NCBI RefSeq assembly: GCF_046297895.1
Contig: NZ_JBKBHC010000008.1
Location: 1-64,000, forward strand
DNA from: Ferrovibrio sp046297895
Lineage (GTDB): Bacteria; Pseudomonadota; Alphaproteobacteria; Ferrovibrionales; Ferrovibrionaceae
Direction of reading: 5' to 3'
DNA length: 64,000 bases
Shown here in pieces: positions 34,803 to 42,690 of this stretch (position 1 is its first letter; each line of letters opens with the position of its first letter). Under the pieces are notes generated by a model. It did not search any database, was not told the origin of the DNA, and saw only the letters and a list, made by a program, of their open reading frames with translations. The position numbers were made by a program, and so were the translations under genes.

Positions 34803-34946
34803 ATGAAAGCCTTCGTTTCCGGTGTGATCGCCGCCCTCGTCATCGCTGTGGGTGCTGCCGTGATCCTTCAGACCATGAACAAGCCTGTCGATGTGGTCTT
34901 CACCACCGAAGGCGCGCGGGTCAGCCCCGAAACGCACCAGAACTGA
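34803..34946 (+). CDS. Small single-pass membrane protein
   Basis: A 47-residue protein with one hydrophobic segment (FVSGVIAALVIAVGAAVIL, about residues 4-22) and a polar tail ending in THQN. The ATG at 34803 has GGAGGA upstream. It follows the cytochrome c gene by about 65 bp on the same strand and may be cotranscribed. Small membrane proteins with this look often accompany c-type cytochromes. No function is recognised. Confidence 0.65.
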   Translation: MKAFVSGVIAALVIAVGAAVILQTMNKPVDVVFTTEGARVSPETHQN

Positions 34947-34979
34947 TCGGTTGGTTTTGGGTCTCCGCGGCGACGGGCT

Positions 34980-35966
34980 TCAGCTGCGGGGCGCCACCGG
35001 GGCTCCGGTCGCCAGCGACCACAGCTTGATCACGGTGTCGTAGCCGCCGGAGACGGCGTATTTGCCATCCGGGGTGAAGGCCACGGACCAGACCGGTTTT
35101 TCATGGCCTGCGAACTGCTTGAGCTGGCGCCCCTCGCGCAGATCCCACAAGCGCATCAGTCGGTCTCCGCCGCCCGACAGGGCATAGCGGCCATCCCTTG
35201 AAATCGCCAGCGAGGTGACGAAGCCGGCATGGCCCGGCAGGCTGCCTGTCTCGCGACGGGCCGCCAGATCCCAGCGCTTGATTGCGCCATCGGTGCTGCC
35301 GGTCAGCGCGCTTTTGCCATCGGGCGCAACCGCCACAGCATTCACGCTTGTCTCGTGGCCGTTGAGCACCGCCAGTTCCTTGCCGCTGGCGACATCCCAC
35401 AGCCTGACGCTGCGATCGTAACCGACCGAAACGATCTGCCTGTCGTCCATCGCGAAGGCCACCTGCATGACGTTGGCCTCATGGCCTTCGAGGCTGCGCT
35501 CCAGCCGCGATGCGGCAACATTCCACAGCTTAACGCTGCGATCCCAGCTTGCACTGGCAAGCCAGCGCCCGTCGCGGCTGAGTGCGATGCTGGCCACGTT
35601 GTTGACATGCCCCTTGAGGCGGGCGATCTCCTTGCCGCCGGCCAGATCCCAACGGACGATGCTGTGATCCCAGCTTGCGGAGAATGCGCTTTTGCCGTCA
35701 GGCAGAAAAACAACCGCGTTGACGCTGGCGGTATGGCCGTCGAGGACGCGGATCTCGCTTTGTCGCATCAGATCCCAAAGCCGCACCGTGTAGTCCCAGC
35801 TGGCCGACAGCAGATGCCGGCCATCGGGCGAAACAGCGACGCCATTCACCATCGCGCCATGGCCGATCATGTCTGCGCGCGCGGGCGTCGCAATCAGTGT
35901 GGCGGGAAAGGCAGCAGCCAGGATTGTGGCCGCCATGCCGATCATTGCGCAATTTCGCATGGCCAT
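34980..35966 (-). CDS. Exported WD40-repeat protein
   Basis: A 328-residue protein with an N-terminal signal peptide (about 1-30, cleavage after ATPARA) and then seven WD40 repeats, each with a GH...V..V.....DGR..LS(A/G)S.D..(V/I)(K/R)LWD pattern, so it forms one complete seven-bladed propeller with nothing left over. The ATG at 35966 has GAGGA eight bases upstream. It is probably periplasmic, where it could scaffold a protein complex. It lies tail to tail with the cytochrome c and small membrane gene, and divergent from sodB. Partner unknown. Confidence 0.88.
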   Translation of the reverse strand: MAMRNCAMIGMAATILAAAFPATLIATPARADMIGHGAMVNGVAVSPDGRHLLSASWDYTVRLWDLMRQSEIRVLDGHTASVNAVVFLPDGKSAFSASWDHSIVRWDLAGGKEIARLKGHVNNVASIALSRDGRWLASASWDRSVKLWNVAASRLERSLEGHEANVMQVAFAMDDRQIVSVGYDRSVRLWDVASGKELAVLNGHETSVNAVAVAPDGKSALTGSTDGAIKRWDLAARRETGSLPGHAGFVTSLAISRDGRYALSGGGDRLMRLWDLREGRQLKQFAGHEKPVWSVAFTPDGKYAVSGGYDTVIKLWSLATGAPVAPRS

Positions 35967-36150
35967 ATGCAACTTCCTCGCTAGATTGCCGTTCCATCTT
36001 GTCCGAGTTGCCCCGCTTTGCAACTGGCCTGCAGGCCGGAAGCGGGAAATTTGCCGACATAATCCGCGCAATCGGTTTCCTCGCGGCGCCTGCTGCCCTA
36101 TTTAGGACGGCGCCCGGACTGGCCAACCCTCAGACAAGGAGCAGATGATT

Positions 36151-36753
36151 ATGGGTGCCCCGTTTACCATGAAAGCGCTTCCCTATGCCGACGATGCCTT
36201 GAGCCCGGTCATCAAGGCGGAAACCATCGGTTTCCATTATGGCAAGCATCATACCGCCTATCTCAACAACCTGAACAACCTGATCGCCAACGATCCGCTG
36301 AAGGACAAGAGCCTGGTCGAGATCATCAAGGCGACGCACGGCAAAGCCGACAAGACGGCGATCTTCAACAATGCCGCCCAGGTCTGGAATCATGATTTCT
36401 ACTGGGACAGCCTCTCGCCCAAGGGCGGCGGCAAGCCGACCGGCCGCATTGCCGACATGATCAAGGACAGCTTCGGCGATTACGACAAGTTCAAGAGCGA
36501 ATTCGCCAACACTGGCGTGACCCAGTTCGGTTCAGGCTGGGCCTGGCTGTGCCTGGAGAATGGCAAGCTGGTCTTCAAGAAGACCGGCAACGCCGAAAAC
36601 CCCCTGCACATGGACGGCGTGAAGCCGCTGCTGACGCTGGATGTATGGGAGCACGCCTATTACCTCGACTGGCAGAACCGCCGGCCCGACCATCTGAATG
36701 CGGCCATCGACAAGCTGCTGAACTGGGAATTCGCCGAACAGAATCTCGGCTGA
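36151..36753 (+). CDS. sodB: Iron superoxide dismutase
   Basis: It removes superoxide in the cytoplasm. About 200 residues. Metal ligands are the His in IGFHYGKHHTAYLNN, the His in AQVWNHDFYWDSLSP, and the Asp and His in LTLDVWEHAYYLDWQN. The Gln/Gly pattern TQFGSGWAWL is typical of Fe rather than Mn enzymes, though cambialistic activity cannot be excluded. An ATG at 36145 is also possible, but AAGGAG is only three bases before it and nine before the ATG at 36151. It is followed by a strong terminator and is transcribed alone. Confidence 0.95.
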   Translation: MGAPFTMKALPYADDALSPVIKAETIGFHYGKHHTAYLNNLNNLIANDPLKDKSLVEIIKATHGKADKTAIFNNAAQVWNHDFYWDSLSPKGGGKPTGRIADMIKDSFGDYDKFKSEFANTGVTQFGSGWAWLCLENGKLVFKKTGNAENPLHMDGVKPLLTLDVWEHAYYLDWQNRRPDHLNAAIDKLLNWEFAEQNLG

Positions 36754-36776
36754 TCGGTCGGCGCAGGCCAAACGGA

Positions 36777-36806
36777 AAAGGGCGGTGGAAATCCACCGCC
36801 CTTTTT
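36777..36806 (+). terminator. Rho-independent terminator of sodB
   Basis: AAAGGGCGGTGG pairs with CCACCGCCCTTT around AAAT, followed by a five-T run. Its symmetric A/T flanks may let it also terminate leftward transcription of the formate dehydrogenase operon, which ends at 36829. Confidence 0.93.
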
Positions 36807-36828
36807 GTGTTTCGCGATGATGCCCGGC

Positions 36829-37833
36829 TCAGTCGTCGCCGCCGACGCGGGCCTGGGTTTCCTTGACCCACAGGCTGTGATGCTCCTTGGCCCAGTTCAT
36901 GTCGACCTGGCCGCTGCCCATGGCATCGAAAGCGCCCTCCATGCCGACCGAGCCGATATAGATGTGAGCCAGGATGATGGCCACCATCACGATACCGGCC
37001 ACGGCATGCACGATCTGCGCGAGCTGCATGCCGGCGATGTCGGTGCCGTAGAACGGGAACATCAGGATATAGCCGCTGACCGCCAGAACAATGCCGCCGA
37101 TCACCACCGACCAGAAGATGATCTTCTGGCCGCCGTTGAACTTGCCGGCAGGCGGATGCACGCCTTTCTGCAGCAGACCGCCGCCCTGGCGGAACCACTC
37201 CATATCGATGGCATTGAAGATGTTGTGCCGGATCCACAGCACCGCCATCAACAGAACGCCGAGCACGAAGGGGAAGCTGAGGAAGTTATGCGCCAGCTTG
37301 CCGAACGAACTCAACCCGGTGAATGCCTCGGGGCCGATCGCCGGCAGCAGCAATGTCTTGCCGAACGACAGGTTGAGGCCGCTGAGGCCGAGGATGATGA
37401 AACAGATCGCGGTCAGCCAGTGAGCAAAACGCTCGATGCCGGAGAAGCGCTCGATGGTGCGGCCCGACGGACCCGAATCGATCTTGATCCGGCCGCGGAT
37501 CGCCATGAACGCGGCGAGGCCGACCACGGTGATCACCAGCAGCCAGCCGCCGGCCGACTTCACCGGGCCTTCCAGCGTTTCGCGCCATTCGCGACCCTGC
37601 GGCTGGATCAGCACGCCGGACTTGGCATCGGGGATCGAGACGCGGCCGGCTACCGGTGCGCCCTTGAGTTGCTGAAGCAGCGCCGACTCGTCGGCGGGCG
37701 CCGCCTGCTGGGCCGAAGCCGGCGTCATGCCGGCGAAGCCGAGCATGAGGCCGAAGGCAAGCGCGAGGCAGGACACCCGCATGATCACGGGCCACGCGGC
37801 GAGGGGCGTGCGCTTGTTGCTGAAAAGGCGCAT
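36829..37833 (-). CDS. Formate dehydrogenase gamma subunit (cytochrome b)
   Basis: This membrane cytochrome b subunit takes electrons from the beta subunit to quinone. The 334-residue protein has a signal-like N-terminus (to about residue 41, ASAQQ), a roughly 60-residue periplasmic part, and then membrane segments. FSGIERFAHWLTAICFIILGLSGL and KLAHNFLSFPFVLGVLL supply haem-ligand histidines, and QIVHAVAGIVMVAIILAHIY closes the bundle. It starts at the ATG at 37833 behind AAAGGAG and lies 26 bp after the beta-subunit gene. The N-terminal extension is longer than in E. coli FdnI/FdoI. Confidence 0.94.
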   Translation of the reverse strand: MRLFSNKRTPLAAWPVIMRVSCLALAFGLMLGFAGMTPASAQQAAPADESALLQQLKGAPVAGRVSIPDAKSGVLIQPQGREWRETLEGPVKSAGGWLLVITVVGLAAFMAIRGRIKIDSGPSGRTIERFSGIERFAHWLTAICFIILGLSGLNLSFGKTLLLPAIGPEAFTGLSSFGKLAHNFLSFPFVLGVLLMAVLWIRHNIFNAIDMEWFRQGGGLLQKGVHPPAGKFNGGQKIIFWSVVIGGIVLAVSGYILMFPFYGTDIAGMQLAQIVHAVAGIVMVAIILAHIYIGSVGMEGAFDAMGSGQVDMNWAKEHHSLWVKETQARVGGDD

Positions 37834-37859
37834 CTTGTTTCTCCTTTGCTGAACCGCGA

Positions 37860-38456
37860 TCAGGCCGAGGTGCCCGACTTGTAGGCAGTGGCCCAACCCC
37901 AGGCACCGGAGCCATAGCCACGACGGGTAACGCGCTCCTTGTAGATCTGGGCGATCACATCGCCGTCGCCGGCCAGCAGCGCCTTGGTCGAGCACATCTC
38001 GGCACAGAGCGGCAGCTTGCCCTCGGCCAAGCGGTTGGCGCCATACTTGGCGTACTCTTCCTTGGTGTTGTCGGCTTCCGGACCGCCGGCGCAGAAGGTG
38101 CATTTGTCCATCTTGCCGCGGCTGCCAAAATTGCCGACCTGCGGATACTGCGGTGCGCCGAAGGGGCAGGCATAGAAGCAATAGCCGCAGCCGATGCACA
38201 GATCCTTGGAATGCAGCACGACGCCTTCGTCGGTCTTGTAGAAGCAGTCGACCGGGCAGACCGCCATGCAGGGCGCATCCTCGCAATGCATGCAGGCCAT
38301 CGAGATCGAACGCTCGCCCTTGGCGCCGTCATTGAGCGTGACGACGCGCCGGCGGTTGATGCCCCAGGGCACCTCGTTCTCGTTCTTGCAGGCTGTGACG
38401 CAGGCGTTGCACTCGATGCAGCGCTCGGAGTCGCAGAGAAATTTCATGCGTGCCAT
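37860..38456 (-). CDS. Formate dehydrogenase beta subunit (4Fe-4S ferredoxin)
   Basis: A 198-residue polyferredoxin that moves electrons from the catalytic subunit to the cytochrome b. It has four cluster motifs: CIECNACVTACK, CMHCEDAPCMAVCP, CIGCGYCFYACP and CTFC..(about 24 residues)..CAEMC. There is no C-terminal membrane anchor, unlike E. coli FdnH, so it is the Fdh3B-like short form. It lies between the alpha and gamma genes with short gaps. Confidence 0.95.
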   Translation of the reverse strand: MARMKFLCDSERCIECNACVTACKNENEVPWGINRRRVVTLNDGAKGERSISMACMHCEDAPCMAVCPVDCFYKTDEGVVLHSKDLCIGCGYCFYACPFGAPQYPQVGNFGSRGKMDKCTFCAGGPEADNTKEEYAKYGANRLAEGKLPLCAEMCSTKALLAGDGDVIAQIYKERVTRRGYGSGAWGWATAYKSGTSA

Positions 38457-38479
38457 GTTCTTATCTCCCTAACCGCTGC

Positions 38480-41374
38480 TCAGGCCGCCTCGATGCGGCA
38501 AAGCGTGGCCTTGTTCTCATGCATGTGGGTGACCGGGTCGTAGCCGTAAGTGGTCACACCATTGACCGACTCGCCCAGCACGACTGGATCGGCGCCGGGC
38601 GGATAGTTCTTGCGCTGGTCCACGCCCTGCCAGAAGCCGGAGAAGTGGAAAGGCATGAAGGCAACGCCCTTGCCGACGCGCGGCGTGACCATCGCCTTGA
38701 CCTTGGCCTTGGCCTTGTTCTCGGGACCATAGACCCAGACATTCTGGCCTTCCTTGATGCCAAGGCGGGCCGCGTCTTCCGGGTTGATCTCGACGAACAT
38801 GTTCTGCTGCAGCTCGGCCAGCCACTTGTTCGAGCGGGTTTCCTCGCCGCCGCCTTCGTATTCCACCAGGCGGCCAGAGGTCAGGATCAGCGGGAAATCC
38901 TTCGAGAAGTCCTTGTCCTGGATGCTCTTGCCCAGATGCGGCAGGCGGTAGTCGCGGCGATCGGCCATGGCCGGATATTTGCCGACCAGGTCGCGCCGCG
39001 ACGTGTAGATCGGCTCGCGATGAACCGGGATCGGGTCCGGCAGGCCAAAGGCGTTGGCGCGGGCCTTGGCATTGCCCATCGCCTGCACGCCATGCGCCAT
39101 GGTGACACGGATGATGCCGCAGCTCAGATCGATGGCCCAGCCAACCGCGTCAGGGTTGTTGCCGCCGATCCTCTCGATCGTCGCGCGCTCGGCATCTGTG
39201 AGTTCCTTGTCCCAGCCCATCTTCTTGAGCAGGCCGTAGGTGAACTCCGGATGGCCGTCCTGGATTTCCGAGCCGACCGGATAGGAACCATCGGCCAGCA
39301 GCGACACGCCATTGCGTTCCACGCCGAAGCGGGCGCGGAAGGCACCGCCGCCATCCTTCACCGGCAGGTTGGTGTTGTAGAGCACGTGGGTGCCCGGATG
39401 CTTCATCTCCGGCGTGCCCCAGCAGGGCCACGGCAGGCCGTAGAATTCGCCCTTGAGCGGGCCCTTGGTGGCGCGCAGCGAGACGACGTCGAAATCGCCC
39501 TGATGCGCCATGTGCTCCTTCAGGCGTTCCGGCGACTGGCCGGAATAGCCGATCGAGATGGTGCCGCGGTTGATCTCGCGCAGGATGTCCTCGACATTCG
39601 GCTCGTCGCCCTCGTCGATCTTGATGTTCTTGAACATCTCCTTCTCGAAGCCGAGCTTCTTGGCGAACTTATACAGGATCCAGTGATCGGGCTTGGACTC
39701 GAAGACCGGCTTGACGATCTGTTCGCCCCACTGCAGCGAACGGTTCGAGGCCGTGCGCGAACCACGGGTTTCAAGCTGGGTGCAGGCCGGCAGCAGGTAG
39801 GTGCCGTTCTTGCGATCCGGCAGGGCGGCGGCGGTGGTGGGATGCGGATCCACCACGACCATCAACTCCACCTTCTCCATGCCGGTCTTCATTTCGGGCA
39901 TGCGCGGCACGGTATTGCCGCCATGGCCCCAGAAGAACATCGCCTTCACATTGTCCTTCTGCTCGAGATCCTTCTTGTCGACCAGGACGGCGTCGAACCA
40001 GCGGGTCGACGGAATGCCCTTGGTCTCCATCATCTTCTTCGACTCGAAGCGGCCCTGCATCCAGTCGTAGTCAACGTCCCAGACGCGGCACCAGTGCTTC
40101 CACGCGCCCTCGACCAGGCCGTAATAGGCCGGCAGGGTGGTGACGTCGAGACCGAGATCGGTGCAGCCCTGCACGTTGCAGTGGCCGCGGAAGATGTTGG
40201 CGCCGCCGCCTTCCACGCCGATGTTGCCGAGCGCGAGCTGGAGGATTGACAGCGCGCGCACATTGGCGGTGCCAACGGTATGCTGGGTCACGCCCATGCA
40301 CCAGATCAGCGTGCCGGGCTTGTTCTTGGCCATCAACTCGGCGACGCGCTTCATCTGCTCGCCCGGAACGCCGGTGACTTTCTCGACTTCCTCCGGGTTC
40401 CACTTGGCGACTTCGGCGCGCACGTCATCCATGCCGTAGACGCGCTGGCGGATGTATTCCTTGTCCTCCCAGCCGTTTTCGAAGATGTGCCAGAGGATGC
40501 CGTAGATGGTGGGAATATCGGTGCCGGGCCGGATGCGCACGAATTCGGTGGCATGCGCCGCGGTGCGGGTGAAGCGCGGATCGATCACGATCATCGGCGC
40601 CTTGTTCTTCTCCTTGCCGCGCAGCACATGCTGCAGCGACACCGGATGCGCCTCGGCGGGATTGCCGCCCATGATCACGATGCACTTCGAGTTGTGGATG
40701 TCGTTGTAGGAGTTGGTCATCGCACCGTAGCCCCAGGTATTGGCTACGCCGGCGACCGTGGTGGAGTGGCAGATACGCGCCTGGTGGTCGATGTTGTTGG
40801 TGCCCCAGAAGGCGGCGAACTTGCGGAACAGGTAGCCGCCTTCGTTGGAGAACTTGGCCGAGCCGAGCCAGTAAACCGATTCAGGCCCGGACTTCTCGCG
40901 GATCTCGAGCAGTTTGCTGCCGATCTCCTCGATGGCGGTATCCCAGGTGATGCGGGTCCATTTGCCGTCCACCAGCTTCATCGGATATTTCAGGCGCCGG
41001 TCGCCGTGGGTCAGCTCGCGGATCGAGGCGCCCTTGGCGCAGTGGGTGCCCAGGTTGATCGGGCTATCCCAAGCCGGTTCCTGGCCGACCCAGACGCCGT
41101 TCTCGACTTCGGCCGTCACGGTGCAGCCGACCGAGCAGTGGGTGCAGATGTTCTTCTTCTTCACGAGGTTGGCGCCGGCCGAAGGCATTGCTTTGGCCTG
41201 CTTCACCATCGTCGGGCTGAGGGCCGACACGGCGGCAAGGCCGCCGGCCGCCAGACCCGAAGCCTTGAGAAAGCCGCGGCGATCCATCGTCTGCAGCGCG
41301 GCGCCGGCCAGGATGCCTGACAGCTTGCCCTTGGCAGGCTGCGTACCGGCGGTGGAGCTCTTTTTGATCAACAT
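38480..41374 (-). CDS. Formate dehydrogenase alpha subunit (Mo/W bis-MGD, Cys type)
   Basis: The catalytic subunit oxidises formate to CO2 in the periplasm. The 964-residue protein has a twin-arginine signal (DRRGFLKASG, Arg32-Arg33), a [4Fe-4S] site (Cys77, Cys80, Cys84, Cys112) and the metal-ligand/active site DHQARICHSTTVAGVANTWG, with Cys202 where E. coli FdnG has selenocysteine. No in-frame TGA is involved, so no Sec machinery is needed. The start at 41374 has CGGAGA upstream. The gene order TorD-like, small Tat protein, alpha, beta, gamma is the standard periplasmic Fdh cluster. Mo or W cannot be told from sequence. Confidence 0.96.
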   Translation of the reverse strand: MLIKKSSTAGTQPAKGKLSGILAGAALQTMDRRGFLKASGLAAGGLAAVSALSPTMVKQAKAMPSAGANLVKKKNICTHCSVGCTVTAEVENGVWVGQEPAWDSPINLGTHCAKGASIRELTHGDRRLKYPMKLVDGKWTRITWDTAIEEIGSKLLEIREKSGPESVYWLGSAKFSNEGGYLFRKFAAFWGTNNIDHQARICHSTTVAGVANTWGYGAMTNSYNDIHNSKCIVIMGGNPAEAHPVSLQHVLRGKEKNKAPMIVIDPRFTRTAAHATEFVRIRPGTDIPTIYGILWHIFENGWEDKEYIRQRVYGMDDVRAEVAKWNPEEVEKVTGVPGEQMKRVAELMAKNKPGTLIWCMGVTQHTVGTANVRALSILQLALGNIGVEGGGANIFRGHCNVQGCTDLGLDVTTLPAYYGLVEGAWKHWCRVWDVDYDWMQGRFESKKMMETKGIPSTRWFDAVLVDKKDLEQKDNVKAMFFWGHGGNTVPRMPEMKTGMEKVELMVVVDPHPTTAAALPDRKNGTYLLPACTQLETRGSRTASNRSLQWGEQIVKPVFESKPDHWILYKFAKKLGFEKEMFKNIKIDEGDEPNVEDILREINRGTISIGYSGQSPERLKEHMAHQGDFDVVSLRATKGPLKGEFYGLPWPCWGTPEMKHPGTHVLYNTNLPVKDGGGAFRARFGVERNGVSLLADGSYPVGSEIQDGHPEFTYGLLKKMGWDKELTDAERATIERIGGNNPDAVGWAIDLSCGIIRVTMAHGVQAMGNAKARANAFGLPDPIPVHREPIYTSRRDLVGKYPAMADRRDYRLPHLGKSIQDKDFSKDFPLILTSGRLVEYEGGGEETRSNKWLAELQQNMFVEINPEDAARLGIKEGQNVWVYGPENKAKAKVKAMVTPRVGKGVAFMPFHFSGFWQGVDQRKNYPPGADPVVLGESVNGVTTYGYDPVTHMHENKATLCRIEAA

Positions 41375-41411
41375 GGGGCGTCTCCGTATTTCGGTCTTGC
41401 GGCGCGGCTAA

Positions 41412-41615
41412 TCAGAGCCGGTTGGAGTCGTAATAGCGCTTCACGTGCTCGGTTTCCTTGTAGCGCTGCTTCTTGCGGGTCTCCGCATTCTCGGCCGCCT
41501 CAACCTTGGTCGGGCCAACGGCGGCGGTCGCCACGGCGGCAGCGGCGGCACCCACGCCGGCGGTGCGCAGGAAATTGCGGCGATCCATCTGGTCTTTCTT
41601 GTCGGTGGCGGTCAT
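41412..41615 (-). CDS. Small Tat-signal protein of the formate dehydrogenase region
   Basis: A 67-residue protein with a twin-arginine motif (DRRNFLRTAGVGAAAAAVATAAV) and a short charged tail (RKKQRYKETEHVKRYYDSNRL). This is the conserved formate dehydrogenase region Tat-target family. The exported part is only about 25-30 residues long. It is widely conserved just upstream of fdhA, but its role is unknown; a small structural subunit or assembly factor is likely. A CACGGAGGA site precedes the ATG. Confidence 0.9.
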   Translation of the reverse strand: MTATDKKDQMDRRNFLRTAGVGAAAAAVATAAVGPTKVEAAENAETRKKQRYKETEHVKRYYDSNRL

Positions 41616-41646
41616 TGCTGGTCCTCCGTGAAAATCGGCCCTGCCG

Positions 41647-42456
41647 TCAAGCGGCCAGGGCGAATGCCTGGGTTTCTATGGACATGAACAGCCGGCCGAC
41701 GGCGCCGAGCGGCTGGTAGAGCCGCGCGCTGGGCGCCTGCTCCAGATCGGTGAAGAAGCGTTCGCCCCACGGGGCGATGTGCTGGCGGAACAGCCGCTCC
41801 TGGGTCGAGAGTTCGGCCGGGCCGCGCCCCTCGCCGCCGCTGATGAGCAGCGACATGAGTTCGCACAGCGCGCCCATGTGGTCTTCCGGCTCATGCACGC
41901 CATCGGCGCGGGCATAGCCCAGCTTGGCCATGTCGCCGCGCAACTTGGCTAGCGGCCGTTCGTAGAGAAAGCCGGTTCGATAGAACGAGGCATAGGGCAC
42001 CAGCTCGCCGCGCGGCAGGCCGATAAACAGGGCATCGTATTCGTCCTGCGCGCGCTCCAGCGAGGTGGCCTGCGCCAGTTCGGCCAGCCGGCCGAGCGCC
42101 TCGCCCATCGGCGTCGCGTCGCCCTTGAGCTGCCCCAGCGCGGTCAGCAGCGCGGTATCGGGCTGGCGGGCCAGGGCGCGGCCAAGCAGCGCATAAATCT
42201 GGCCGCGCCACCGATCTTCCTCTGGGATGACCGGAAGGGCATCGACTGCCTGGGTGTCGGGATAGAGATCGGGGCGCAGATCGTGGCGGGAAACCTGGCC
42301 TCCGCAGGCCTTCTCGATGGCCAGCACATATTCGCCGGGAACCCGGCCAGCCTTGTTCAGCCAGTGCCAGACATTGGCCTGCTTCACGCCGAGCAGTCGG
42401 GCCAGTTGCGTCTGGCCGCCGACGATGGCGATGGCTTTCGTCAGAGCTTCGGTCAC
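41647..42456 (-). CDS. Fusion of YdaS/Cro-like HTH and TorD-family chaperone
   Basis: A 269-residue protein in two parts. Residues about 5-66 form a Cro/YdaS-type helix-turn-helix (GGQTQLARLLGVKQANVWHWLNKAGRVP..IEKACGG..RHDLRPDLYP). Residues about 80-260 form a TorD/DmsD-type redox-enzyme chaperone, with the family segments YDALFIGLPRGELVPYASFY and PEDHMGALCELMSLLI. It starts at a GTG behind AGAGGAT. As the first gene of the formate dehydrogenase operon it probably binds the FdhA Tat signal and could also sense unprocessed FdhA to control transcription; the second idea is inference. Confidence 0.85.
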   Translation of the reverse strand: MTEALTKAIAIVGGQTQLARLLGVKQANVWHWLNKAGRVPGEYVLAIEKACGGQVSRHDLRPDLYPDTQAVDALPVIPEEDRWRGQIYALLGRALARQPDTALLTALGQLKGDATPMGEALGRLAELAQATSLERAQDEYDALFIGLPRGELVPYASFYRTGFLYERPLAKLRGDMAKLGYARADGVHEPEDHMGALCELMSLLISGGEGRGPAELSTQERLFRQHIAPWGERFFTDLEQAPSARLYQPLGAVGRLFMSIETQAFALAA

Positions 42457-42492
42457 GTGATCCTCTTCCCGGGCGTTAACCTACAAATACTT

Positions 42493-42506
42493 TTGTTGAG
42501 TAACAA
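42493..42506. promoter_or_regulatory. Candidate operator upstream of the HTH-TorD gene
   Basis: TTGTT-GAGT-AACAA is a perfect 5-bp inverted repeat with a four-base spacer, 37 bp before the GTG start, in an AT-rich 234-bp gap. It is the size and type of site bound by Cro/CI-like HTH dimers, so it could be the autoregulatory site of the adjacent fusion protein. No experiment is implied. Confidence 0.4.
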
Positions 42507-42690
42507 TAAAAATCGCCGTAAGGCCCTGATAACATTCCTGTTTTGCTGCGACTGCGAAATTTTGATAGCGATTCTCAGTCGCAGATTAATTGCATCTTCA
42601 AATTCGCGAACCGAATGTGTTAACGATGCGACAAGCCTCTGTAGAAACTATCTTTAGTGGCTGTGCGCCCTCTGAACGGATTTCCGGTCG

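Noticed and set aside
38450..40249. Rightward open frame of 599 codons opposite fdhA
   Set aside because: It is a shadow of the formate dehydrogenase gene, with no ribosome site or domain.
40700..40800. Possible selenocysteine codon in formate dehydrogenase
   Set aside because: The active-site codon encodes Cys202 and no in-frame TGA is present, so no Sec insertion is needed.
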